Shown one piece after another: positions 56,800 through 64,000 of a DNA stretch of 64,000 nt; the first letter of the stretch is position 1; each line of letters opens with the position of its first letter. The stretch comes from NCEH01 sp043195135 (lineage in GTDB: Bacteria; Pseudomonadota; Alphaproteobacteria; Rhizobiales; Xanthobacteraceae). The position numbers were made by a program, and so were the translations under genes. The notes beneath the pieces were generated by a model that did no database searches, was not told where the DNA came from, and worked only from the letters and a program-made list of their open reading frames with translations. Where the stretch lies: the NCBI RefSeq assembly GCF_043195135.1, contig NZ_JBAFWP010000011.1. The stretch is one strand, 5' to 3'.

Positions 56800-58053
56800 C
56801 TAATCCGCCAGTTCCAGCCGCAGGTCCAGGGTGGAGCGCTTGCCGAGGTCGTCGAAATGGGCGGCGAGAAAATCCTCCGCCGCCTGGCGCCCCACGTCCC
56901 GCAGGTGCTGCAGGAACGCCCATTCGGCGTTGAGCTTGGAGGAGAGGTCGAAATCCACCAATTGATCGGAGCCGATGCGGTGCAGCCGCACCCGCCGGTA
57001 GCCCGACCCGCCCAGCGTCCAGCGCGTCAACAGCCCCTGCTCGATCAATTGGGTGGCGTGGTCGATGGCGCGCAATTGGGCGAGCAGCGAGGCGTTGAAG
57101 GTGATCTCGTTGATGCGGTTCTGGATTTCCGCCGCGGTGCGGGGCGTCTGCTCGCGCACCACGGGATTGATCTGCACCAGAACGATGTCGTCCGCGTCCA
57201 CCTTCTCATAGAGCGGAAACAGCGGCGGATTGCCCATGTAGCCGCCGTCCCAATAGGGCACGCCGTCGATTTCCACCGCCTGGAACAGGAACGGCAGGCA
57301 GGCCGAGGCCATCACCGCGTCGGCGGTCATCTCCGTATGGCCGAAGATGCGCGCGCGCCCGGTGTGCACATTGGTGGCGGAGATGAACACCTTCACGTCC
57401 GAGGCGCGGATCGCCTCGAAATCCACATGGTCGTCGATGATTTCGCGCAGCGGATTGATGTTCAGCGGGTTGAAATCATAAGGAGAAAAGAACCGGCTCG
57501 CGACTTCCATGGCGAGATAGGCCGGATTCTTGGCCAGCGACCAGTTGCCCATCAGCCGGTCGAACGCCGAGCGCTGGATCGGCGACATGCGCCCGTCGCG
57601 GGAGACGTCGCGCCAGAACTGGGTCAGCGCGCCGCGCGCCTGCTCGCGGTCGCCCTTGGCGAGGCCGGAAGCGAGCACCACCGCGTTCATCGCCCCGGCG
57701 CTGGTGCCGGAAATGCCGGAGATGACCAGCCGGTCTTCCTGGAGCAGGCGATCCACCACACCCCAGGTGAAGGCGCCATGGGCGCCGCCCCCCTGGAGCG
57801 CGAGGGAGATCTGCTTGACGCCAGAGGGCTTCGCCCCCGCGCCCTTGGCGGAGGATTTCGCCCCCGCCTTGCCCGCGCCCTTGGCCTTGGTGCCCTTGGC
57901 TTTTGCGCCCTCGTCCTTCGCGCCCTCGGCCCCGCCAGCCGTGCCGCCGGGGGGTGTTTCCCCCGGAGGCAGGGTGTCGGATGCGTCGGGCCCGCCGACC
58001 TTGGACCCGGCGGCCTTGGACCCGGCGACCTTGGAACCGCCGCGCAAGCTCAT
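56800..58053 (-). CDS. Patatin-like phospholipase with Lys/Ala/Gly-rich N-terminus
   Basis: A 417-residue hydrolase. The catalytic domain begins near residue 91 with LALQGGGAHGAFTWGVVDRLL, the serine elbow GTSAG and the DGGYMGNPP Asp-Gly dyad partner, so it should be an active lipid acyl hydrolase. The first 90 residues are low-complexity: KVAGSKAAGSKVGG-type repeats and a run of short AK/GAK repeats resembling a histone H1-like tail. It lies 25 nt behind bdhA on the same strand, a pairing common in alphaproteobacteria and linked to polyhydroxybutyrate metabolism. ATG 58053 is chosen; upstream frame overlaps bdhA. Confidence 0.9.
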   Translation of the reverse strand: MSLRGGSKVAGSKAAGSKVGGPDASDTLPPGETPPGGTAGGAEGAKDEGAKAKGTKAKGAGKAGAKSSAKGAGAKPSGVKQISLALQGGGAHGAFTWGVVDRLLQEDRLVISGISGTSAGAMNAVVLASGLAKGDREQARGALTQFWRDVSRDGRMSPIQRSAFDRLMGNWSLAKNPAYLAMEVASRFFSPYDFNPLNINPLREIIDDHVDFEAIRASDVKVFISATNVHTGRARIFGHTEMTADAVMASACLPFLFQAVEIDGVPYWDGGYMGNPPLFPLYEKVDADDIVLVQINPVVREQTPRTAAEIQNRINEITFNASLLAQLRAIDHATQLIEQGLLTRWTLGGSGYRRVRLHRIGSDQLVDFDLSSKLNAEWAFLQHLRDVGRQAAEDFLAAHFDDLGKRSTLDLRLELAD

Positions 58054-58078
58054 CGTGCGGCCCCCGGCGGCGGCGCGA

Positions 58079-58861
58079 TCACTCGGCGACCCAGCCGCCG
58101 TCGATCTGCTGCATGGAGCCGGTGATGGAGCGGGCATTGTCGGACGCAAGGAACACGGCGAGCGCGGCGACTTCTTCCACGGTCACGAATTCCTTGGTGG
58201 GCTGGGCGGCGAGCAGCACGTCGCGCTTCACCTGCTCTTCCGTCATGCCGCGCGCCTTGGCGGTATCGGGGATCTGCTTCTCCACCAGCGGGGTCCACAC
58301 ATAGCCCGGGCAGATGGCGTTGCAGGTGATGCCGAAGGTGGCGGTTTCCAGCGCGGTGACCTTGGTCAGGCCGGCGATGCCGTGCTTGGCCGCCACATAG
58401 GCCGACTTGAAGGGCGAGCCGACCAGCGCGTGGGCCGACGCGGTATTGATGATGCGGCCCCACTTCTTCGCCTTCATGCCGGGGATGGCGGCGCGGGTGG
58501 CGATGAAGGCGGCGGTGAGATTGATCGCGATGATCGTGTTCCAGGTCTCGATCGGGAATTCCTCGATCGGCGCCACGTGCTGGATGCCGGCATTGTTGAC
58601 CAGGATGTCGCAGGCGCCGAATTCGGTCTCGGCGAGCTTCACCATGCCGCCGATCTCCTCGGCATTGAGCATGTTGGCGTCGGAATAGAGCGCCTTGACG
58701 CCGAAGTCGCTCTCGATCTTGGCGCGCTCGGCTTCGATGGCGGCGGCATCGCCGAGGCCGTTGATGACCACGTTGGCGCCCTGCTCCGCGAAGGCGCGCG
58801 CATAAGCGAGCCCGATACCGCTGGTGGACCCAGTGACGACAGCGACCTTACCCTTCAGCAT
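58079..58861 (-). CDS. bdhA: 3-hydroxybutyrate dehydrogenase
   Basis: NAD-dependent SDR oxidising D-3-hydroxybutyrate to acetoacetate in polyhydroxybutyrate breakdown. The 260-residue protein has TGSTSGIGLAYA, NNAGIQHVAPIEEFP, catalytic Ser in INTASAHALVGSPFKSAY with the YVAAKHG active site, and AICPGYVWTPLVEKQIPD, all highly typical of bdhA. ATG 58861 (MLKGKVAVVTG) is the family start; the frame to 58960 is non-family lead. Confidence 0.95.
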   Translation of the reverse strand: MLKGKVAVVTGSTSGIGLAYARAFAEQGANVVINGLGDAAAIEAERAKIESDFGVKALYSDANMLNAEEIGGMVKLAETEFGACDILVNNAGIQHVAPIEEFPIETWNTIIAINLTAAFIATRAAIPGMKAKKWGRIINTASAHALVGSPFKSAYVAAKHGIAGLTKVTALETATFGITCNAICPGYVWTPLVEKQIPDTAKARGMTEEQVKRDVLLAAQPTKEFVTVEEVAALAVFLASDNARSITGSMQQIDGGWVAE

Positions 58862-59272
58862 GGTTCTATCCCTCAAGCTCGATGCGGCCGCACGCGAAAC
58901 GGGGGCCGATGGCGATGGTTTAGCGGGGCGGTGTGACGCTGGCGTCACGCCGGCGTTCACGGTCCTCGCGGGCCGACCTTGCTCCCTCCGCCGTCGCGGT
59001 GCAATGCAAACGAAGACATGACGCGGCGCCCGGTCCGCGCACGCCGGCAGAGAGTGCGCGCACCGCCCCGGGGGTTCGCGGACCCGAAGGCTTGCCGCCT
59101 CGCAGCCCCCGCGCTAGAGCAGGACCAGGGACAGGCTGCGCTCAGCGCAACCGGGGGATGGCGAACCGGCGCGCAGCGCGGGTGTGCGGTGCCCTCGGCC
59201 CTGTCGGATGGGCCGGCCCTGCCAGAGGCAGGACCGCCGGATTTGCGCCGCGCGCACCGAGGATAAAGCCGC
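58862..59272. other. 411-nt gap between bdhA and fhs, no gene seen
   Basis: GC-rich with no credible ORF; open frames here are shadows continuing from fhs. A short perfect hairpin CCTGCC-AGA-GGCAGG lies at 59218-59232 in the fhs leader. It must hold the divergent promoters of bdhA and fhs. I could not match a known riboswitch, including tetrahydrofolate types. Confidence 0.5.
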
Positions 59273-61003
59273 ATGCATCAGACGACGGCACGCCAGATCG
59301 ACCCCACCAGCGATGCCGCCATCGCCGCCAGCGTCGTGCCCCTGCCGATCGAGCAGGTGGGCGAAAAGCTCGGCATTCCCGCCGACGCGCTGTTCCGCTA
59401 CGGCCCGCACAAGGCGAAGCTCTCCCAGGATTTCGTGCGCACCCTCACGGACGGCGACGGCGCCATCGCCCCGAGCCGCGCCGGGGCCAAGCCGGGCAAG
59501 CTGATTCTCGTCACCGCCATCAGCCCCACCCCGGCGGGCGAGGGCAAGACCACCACCACCATCGGCCTCGGCGATGCCCTCACCCGCATCGGCAAGCGCA
59601 CCGCCGTGTGCCTGCGCGAACCCTCCCTCGGCCCCTGTTTCGGCTCCAAGGGCGGGGCGACCGGCGGCGGGCGGGCGCAGATCGTGCCCATGCAGGACAT
59701 CAACCTGCATTTCACCGGCGACCTGCATGCCATCGGCGCGGCGCACAACCTGCTCTCCGCGCTCATCGACAATCACATGTATTGGGGCAATGCGCTCGAC
59801 CTCGACGCGCGGCGCATCACCTGGCGGCGGGTGCTGGACCTCAACGACCGCGCCCTGCGCGCCATCGTCACCGGCCTCGGCGGCGCGCCCAACGGCTTTC
59901 CCCGCGAGGACGGCTTCGACATCACCGTGGCGAGCGAGGTGATGGCCATCTTCTGCCTCGCCAAGTCCCTGCCGGAGCTGGAAGAGCGCCTCGCCCGCAT
60001 GGTGATCGGCCAGACCCGGGGCCGGCGCATGGTGACGGCGGGCGAACTCAAGGGCATCGGCGCCATGGTGGCGCTGCTGCGCGATGCGTTCCAGCCCAAT
60101 CTCGTGCAGACCATGGAGCACACGCCGGCCTTGGTGCACGGCGGGCCGTTCGCCAATATCGCCCACGGCTGCAACAGCGTGATCGCCACCCGCAGCGCCC
60201 TGGCGCTCGCCGATTACGTCGTCACGGAAGCCGGCTTCGGCGCGGATCTCGGCGCGGAAAAATTCATGGACATCAAGTGCCGCCAGGCGGGCCTTGCCCC
60301 CGACGCGGTGGTGGTGGTCGCGACCATCCGGGCGCTGAAGATGCACGGCGGCGTCGCGGTGAAGGAACTCAACGGCGAGAATCTCGCCGCCGTGCACACC
60401 GGCATCGACAATCTGGTGCGCCATGTGGAGAACATGCGCGGCTTCGGCGTGCCGGTGGTGGTGGCGCTGAACCGCTTCACCTCCGACACCCCCGGCGAGG
60501 TGGAGGTGGTGCGCTCCACCCTCGCCGCGCTCGGCGTCAATGTGCACGTGTGCACCCATTGGTCGGACGGCGGCGTCGGTGCGGAAGCCCTGGCGCACGA
60601 GGTGGTGGCGCTCGCCGCGCGCCCGAACGCGTTCAGCCCGCTCTATCCCGACGACATGCCCCTGGCGCAGAAGATCGAAACCGTGGCGAAGCGCATCTAC
60701 CACGCCGGCGGCGTGAGCTTCAGCGCCACCGCCGCCGCGCGCCTCGCGGAATTGGAGGCGGCGGGCTTCGGCCGCCTGCCGGTGTGCATGGCGAAGACGC
60801 AATACAGCTTCTCCGCCGACCCGAAGGCGCGCAACGCGCCGAGCGACCACATCCTGCCGGTGCGCGAGGTGCGCCTTTCCGCCGGCGCCGGCTTCGTGGT
60901 GGCGCTGGCGGGCGACATCATGACCATGCCGGGCCTGCCCTCGGTTCCGGCGGCCGAGCACATCTTCGTGGATGCGCACGGCGTCATCGGCGGGCTCTCC
61001 TGA
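59273..61003 (+). CDS. fhs: Formate--tetrahydrofolate ligase
   Basis: ATP-dependent formation of 10-formyl-THF, part of one-carbon metabolism and, in methylotrophic or serine-cycle relatives, of formate assimilation. The 576-residue protein has the P-loop TPAGEGKTTTTIGLGDAL, REPSLGPCFGSKGGATGGG and VVVATIRALKMHGGV. It is about 20 residues longer than usual, due to a variable N-terminus (to about residue 20). GAGGA precedes ATG 59273. Confidence 0.96.
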   Translation: MHQTTARQIDPTSDAAIAASVVPLPIEQVGEKLGIPADALFRYGPHKAKLSQDFVRTLTDGDGAIAPSRAGAKPGKLILVTAISPTPAGEGKTTTTIGLGDALTRIGKRTAVCLREPSLGPCFGSKGGATGGGRAQIVPMQDINLHFTGDLHAIGAAHNLLSALIDNHMYWGNALDLDARRITWRRVLDLNDRALRAIVTGLGGAPNGFPREDGFDITVASEVMAIFCLAKSLPELEERLARMVIGQTRGRRMVTAGELKGIGAMVALLRDAFQPNLVQTMEHTPALVHGGPFANIAHGCNSVIATRSALALADYVVTEAGFGADLGAEKFMDIKCRQAGLAPDAVVVVATIRALKMHGGVAVKELNGENLAAVHTGIDNLVRHVENMRGFGVPVVVALNRFTSDTPGEVEVVRSTLAALGVNVHVCTHWSDGGVGAEALAHEVVALAARPNAFSPLYPDDMPLAQKIETVAKRIYHAGGVSFSATAAARLAELEAAGFGRLPVCMAKTQYSFSADPKARNAPSDHILPVREVRLSAGAGFVVALAGDIMTMPGLPSVPAAEHIFVDAHGVIGGLS

Positions 61004-61022
61004 GAGACCGCCGTCCCGCGCC

Positions 61023-61400
61023 CTACCCCCGCGAAAGCCCCTGCGCCTTCAAGGCTTCGAGATAGGCCGCGAAGCGCTGCTCCTGCTCCAGGCCCAGCGT
61101 GCGCAGCAGCGGCCAGGTGTAGAGCCCGGTGCCGTGGCCGTCGTCGAAGCCGAGTCGCACCGCATAGCTGCCCACCGGCTCCACCGCGACGATGCGCACC
61201 GCGCGCTTGCCGGGCACGGTGATCTTCTCGTGCGGCGCGTGGCCCTGCACCTCCGCCGAAGGGCTTTCCACCCGCAGATATTCGGCCGGCAAGGTGAAGC
61301 TGGAGCCATCGTCGAAGCTCACCTGAAGGGCATGCTTGTCGTGGATCAGCCGCACTTCCGTGGGCCATATCTCCGGCGCGGCCGGGTCGGCGGATGTCAT
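61023..61400 (-). CDS. DUF971 domain-containing protein
   Basis: A 125-residue protein of the DUF971 (gamma-butyrobetaine hydroxylase-like N-terminal) family. It shows the typical WPTEVRLIHDKHALQVSFDDG start, AEYLRVESPSAEVQGH and the VGSYAVRLGFDDGHGTGLYTW block. Members are small, often linked to molybdenum cofactor or iron-sulfur functions; here it is divergent from moaA, which agrees, but the role is unknown. Confidence 0.88.
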   Translation of the reverse strand: MTSADPAAPEIWPTEVRLIHDKHALQVSFDDGSSFTLPAEYLRVESPSAEVQGHAPHEKITVPGKRAVRIVAVEPVGSYAVRLGFDDGHGTGLYTWPLLRTLGLEQEQRFAAYLEALKAQGLSRG

Positions 61401-61448
61401 GTCGCTCTCCTCTCGCGGCCCGTGTCGCGGCTATGATCGCCGGGGCCT

Positions 61449-61477
61449 ATGATTTGGTGCCTCGCATACGATATAAT
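61449..61477 (+). promoter_or_regulatory. Promoter of moaA
   Basis: A perfect -10 TATAAT at 61472-61477; 17 bp upstream ATGATT (61449-61454) is a weak -35. A GGCCGG / CCGGCC hairpin follows in the leader (about 61487-61505). Confidence 0.5.
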
Positions 61478-61537
61478 GGAGGTTCAGGCCGGCGTCAGAC
61501 CGGCCGGGCATAAAGGCGTGGGGAAGTGGAGCAGAGC

Positions 61538-62590
61538 GTGAGCCTAGCCTTGAGAGATATCAGCGACCGCGGCAGCGCCGCCGGCAGCGCGCTTTCGCCG
61601 CTGGTGGATAGTTTCGGCCGCGCGGTCACCTATCTGCGGGTCTCGGTGACCGACCGGTGCGATTTTCGCTGCGTCTATTGCATGTCCGAGCACATGAATT
61701 TCCTGCCCAAGCAGGATCTGCTGACGCTCGAGGAACTGGACCGGCTGTGCACCGCCTTCGTGGCGCGCGGGGTGCGCAAGCTGCGCCTCACGGGCGGCGA
61801 ACCGCTGGTGCGGCGCGACGTGATGACCCTGTTCCGCTCGCTCTCGCGCCATCTCGACACCGGCCGGCTGGAAGAACTCACCCTCACCACCAACGGCTCC
61901 CAGCTCGCCCGCTATGCCGCCGATCTCGCCGCCTGCGGGGTGAAGCGCATCAATGTGTCCATCGACACGCTGGATGCGGAGAAGTTCCGTGCCATCACCC
62001 GCTGGGGCGATCTCGGCAAGGTGCTGGAGGGCGTGAAGGCCGCCAAGGCCGCCGGCATGCATGTGAAGATCAATGCGGTCGCGCTCAAGGACGTGAACGA
62101 GCACGAGATCGCTGCCATCATGGAATGGTGCCACGGCGAGGGCCACGACCTCTCCCTGATCGAGGTGATGCCGCTCGGCGAAGTGGGCACGGAGCGGGTG
62201 GACCAATATCTTCCCCTCTCCCAGGTGCGCGAACAATTGGCCCAGCGCTACACGCTCACCGACATCGATTATCGCACCGGCGGCCCGGCGCGCTATCTGG
62301 AGGTGAAGGAGACCGGCGGCCGGCTCGGGCTCATCACCCCGCTGACCCATAATTTCTGCGAGGGCTGCAATCGCGTGCGCGTCACGTGCACCGGCACGCT
62401 GTTCATGTGCCTCGGCCAGGAAGATGCCGCGGACCTGCGCGCGCCCCTGCGCGCCTCGCCGGACGACGGGGTGCTCCAGGCCGCCATCGATGCGGCGATC
62501 TTCCGCAAGCCCAAGGGCCACGACTTCGTCATCGATCGCACGACCCGCCAGCCCGCCGTCCATCGGCACATGAGCACCACCGGCGGTTAG
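61538..62590 (+). CDS. moaA: GTP 3',8-cyclase (molybdenum cofactor synthesis)
   Basis: Radical SAM enzyme forming the first pterin intermediate of molybdenum cofactor from GTP. The N-terminal cluster is C41-x3-C45-x2-C48 (CDFRCVYC) and the second cluster lies in FCEGCNRVRVTCTGTLFMC; the C-terminus ends in the required Gly-Gly. GTG 61538 (MSLALRDISD, with GGAG six nt upstream) gives 350 residues; GTG 61526 is possible but its ribosome site is too close. No other moa genes are adjacent. Confidence 0.95.
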   Translation: MSLALRDISDRGSAAGSALSPLVDSFGRAVTYLRVSVTDRCDFRCVYCMSEHMNFLPKQDLLTLEELDRLCTAFVARGVRKLRLTGGEPLVRRDVMTLFRSLSRHLDTGRLEELTLTTNGSQLARYAADLAACGVKRINVSIDTLDAEKFRAITRWGDLGKVLEGVKAAKAAGMHVKINAVALKDVNEHEIAAIMEWCHGEGHDLSLIEVMPLGEVGTERVDQYLPLSQVREQLAQRYTLTDIDYRTGGPARYLEVKETGGRLGLITPLTHNFCEGCNRVRVTCTGTLFMCLGQEDAADLRAPLRASPDDGVLQAAIDAAIFRKPKGHDFVIDRTTRQPAVHRHMSTTGG

Positions 62591-62819
62591 GAAAGCATTT
62601 CCTATTGCGGCACCGGCATGGCGCACCCATGCCTGTGGCGAGGGACTTGACGCTGCGCTCCGCGCAATCGGCAACGGCGCGGAAAGGTCAAATCGGTTAG
62701 GTCTTGGGGGCAATGCCCACGAACGAGGCAGAAATGCCGAGCCGCTCCGAGACCGCCCGCGAATTCGCCAGCTCCGCCGCCCGCGCGGCGCGACAGCCCC
62801 GCCCCGCGGGAGACGCGGC

Positions 62820-63911
62820 ATGAGCTTGCGCCTGATGTCTCCCACCATGCGCGGCATCGCGGCCATGATCGCCGCCATGATGCTGTTCATCACCAACGAC
62901 ATGATGCTGAAGCTCGCCACCCAGCATCTGCCCGTGGGCGAGGTGCTGGGCGTGCGCTCGGTGTTCGCCACCCTGTTCGTGCTCGGCCTGCTGGCCGCCA
63001 CCGGCGAGTTGCGCCATGCGCTGGGCGCCTTCAAGCCCAAGGTGATCGCCCGTTCCAGCCTCGATTCGGCGACCACTTTCATCTATGTGATCGCGCTGGC
63101 GGTGCTGCCCATCTCCACCACCACCACCATCTATATGGCGGCTCCGCTCATCACCACCGCGCTTGCGGTGCCCCTGCTGGGCGAGAAGGTGGGGCTGAAA
63201 CGCGCCATCGCCATCGCCATCGGCTTCTCCGGCGCGGTGATCGTCGCCCATCCCGACCCGGCGACCTTCTCCCTGTTCGCCATCCTGCCGCTGATCGCCG
63301 CCACCTGCGGGTCGCTGCGCGACATCGTCACCCGCGGCATCGGCGCCAATGTGCCGGGCGGCGTGGTGGTGCTCTCCAGCACGGTCGCGCTCGGCGTGAC
63401 CGGCGCCGCGTTCGCGGCCTGGGAGCCCTGGAGCGTCCCGACGCTCGCCGGCGGCGCGCTGATCGTCGCGGCCGGCGCCACCTTCGCCTTCGGCAACCTG
63501 CTGCTGGTCTATGCGTTCCGCCACGCCCCGGTGCAGGTGGTTTCGCCGCTGCGCTATGTGATGGTGCCGGTGGCGCTGATCTACGGCTATTTCATCTTCG
63601 GCCATGTGCCGGACAGCTGGGCCACCATCGGCACCATCCTGGTGGTGGGCGCCGGGCTCTATTCGATCCAGCAGGAAGCCGCGCGCAGCCGCAAGGCGGA
63701 CCGGGACGCCGCGGCGCTCAAGGCATCGCAGGCGGCGGCCACGGCCGCCCCAGTGATGCCGCCCGTCGCCTCGCCGATCCCGGCGGCTGCCGGCAGCGCC
63801 GTCGCGGCCCGCCTTTCGCCCCCGGCCAATGACGATGCCCCGCCCGCCAAGGCCCCCAAGGGCGGCGCGCCCCAGCCCGCCGCCATCACCCGCGAGTGCC
63901 CCCACTCCTAA
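62820..63911 (+). CDS. EamA-family (DMT) transporter
   Basis: A 363-residue inner-membrane protein with ten predicted spans as two EamA halves; the first contains MLFITNDMMLKLATQHLP and RSVFATLFVLGL, the second GNLLLVYAFRHAPVQVVSPLRYV. Substrate unknown, probably metabolite efflux. The last 75 residues are an unusual Ala/Pro/Lys-rich cytoplasmic tail. A possible 36-codon leader ORF (62713-62823) ends with ATGA overlapping this start; its reality is doubtful. Confidence 0.88.
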   Translation: MSLRLMSPTMRGIAAMIAAMMLFITNDMMLKLATQHLPVGEVLGVRSVFATLFVLGLLAATGELRHALGAFKPKVIARSSLDSATTFIYVIALAVLPISTTTTIYMAAPLITTALAVPLLGEKVGLKRAIAIAIGFSGAVIVAHPDPATFSLFAILPLIAATCGSLRDIVTRGIGANVPGGVVVLSSTVALGVTGAAFAAWEPWSVPTLAGGALIVAAGATFAFGNLLLVYAFRHAPVQVVSPLRYVMVPVALIYGYFIFGHVPDSWATIGTILVVGAGLYSIQQEAARSRKADRDAAALKASQAAATAAPVMPPVASPIPAAAGSAVAARLSPPANDDAPPAKAPKGGAPQPAAITRECPHS

Positions 63912-63926
63912 AGCGGAGCATCGTCC

Positions 63927-63969
63927 TGCACGGGCCTGTCCCGTGCATCCACGCGGCACCATTGGTGCC
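63927..63969. other. Two hairpins after the EamA transporter
   Basis: TGCACGGG / CCCGTGCA, 8 bp with a 5-nt loop at 63927-63947, then GGCACC-ATT-GGTGCC at 63955-63969. Neither has a T-run, so they may act as a Rho-dependent end or mRNA stabiliser. The remaining bases to 64000 show no gene. Confidence 0.5.
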
Positions 63970-64000
63970 GGCGTTCCAGGCCCACGCCAACGGCCCGGCG

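Noticed and set aside
58933..59272. Long plus-strand frame 58933-61065 as an N-terminal extension or separate gene around fhs
   Set aside because: It is in a different frame from fhs, Arg/Gly/His-rich and a shadow of the fhs coding sequence.

Overview
The window is a high-GC chromosomal segment of an alphaproteobacterium. The carA / GatB-YqeY / dnaG / rpoD order, the DUF2849-cysI-DUF934-cysH block, the hda-ppk-ppx run, an Omp19-like lipoprotein and the protein sequences themselves point to Hyphomicrobiales, probably a Xanthobacteraceae-like member; that placement is inference. It is mostly core genome with short genes-per-operon runs on both strands, a few accessory items (BrnT/BrnA toxin-antitoxin, a large autotransporter, an orphan methyltransferase) and no insertion sequence, prophage, CRISPR array, rRNA or tRNA that I can recognise.

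1-6.5 kb: partial carA, GatB/YqeY, a brnTA module, primase dnaG and the housekeeping sigma factor rpoD with a clear terminator, then a 35-residue membrane peptide. 6.6-11.6 kb: an 1151-residue autotransporter whose passenger starts with what looks like a two-lobed pepsin-type aspartic protease, and a glutamine synthetase-family ligase. 11.8-14.9 kb: a three-gene, translationally coupled signalling operon (CHASE3 histidine kinase, single-domain receiver, receiver-HisKA_2/HWE-type kinase). 14.9-23.8 kb: rhodanese, chromate transporter, a candidate structured small RNA with its own terminator, meaB, a SleB-type cell-wall hydrolase, maeB and a large anchored protein of unknown function. 23.9-30.3 kb: aspS, a GGDEF-EAL protein, rnd and a methyltransferase. 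30.5-37.5 kb (minus strand): SDR, CDP-alcohol phosphatidyltransferase, AI-2E-family permease, hdaA, ppk, ppx; the last four form a close run linking replication control and polyphosphate metabolism.

37.7-43.6 kb: Inh/Omp19 lipoprotein, a small membrane protein behind a strong-looking promoter, enoyl-CoA hydratase, nitronate monooxygenase, an Old Yellow Enzyme, and a quinone oxidoreductase divergent from an ArsR-type regulator with two matching operators between them. 43.8-51.2 kb is a sulfur-assimilation region: DUF2849, cysI, DUF934, cysH (APS-reductase type), then sbp-cysTWA for sulfate uptake. A perfect parS centromere palindrome follows cysA, which suggests the window lies in the origin-proximal part of the chromosome. 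51.6-54.3 kb: the cytochrome bc1 operon petABC (cytochrome b and c1 as separate genes). 54.5-63.9 kb: trmL, nadE, patatin phospholipase with bdhA (polyhydroxybutyrate/ketone-body side), fhs, DUF971, moaA and an EamA exporter.

Most notable for follow-up: the pepsin-like autotransporter (6.6-10.1 kb), the structured RNA candidate at 16.76-16.92 kb, the parS site, the twin ArsR operators at 42.98-43.04 kb, and the perfect inverted repeat placed just upstream of the likely cys promoter at 43.67 kb.
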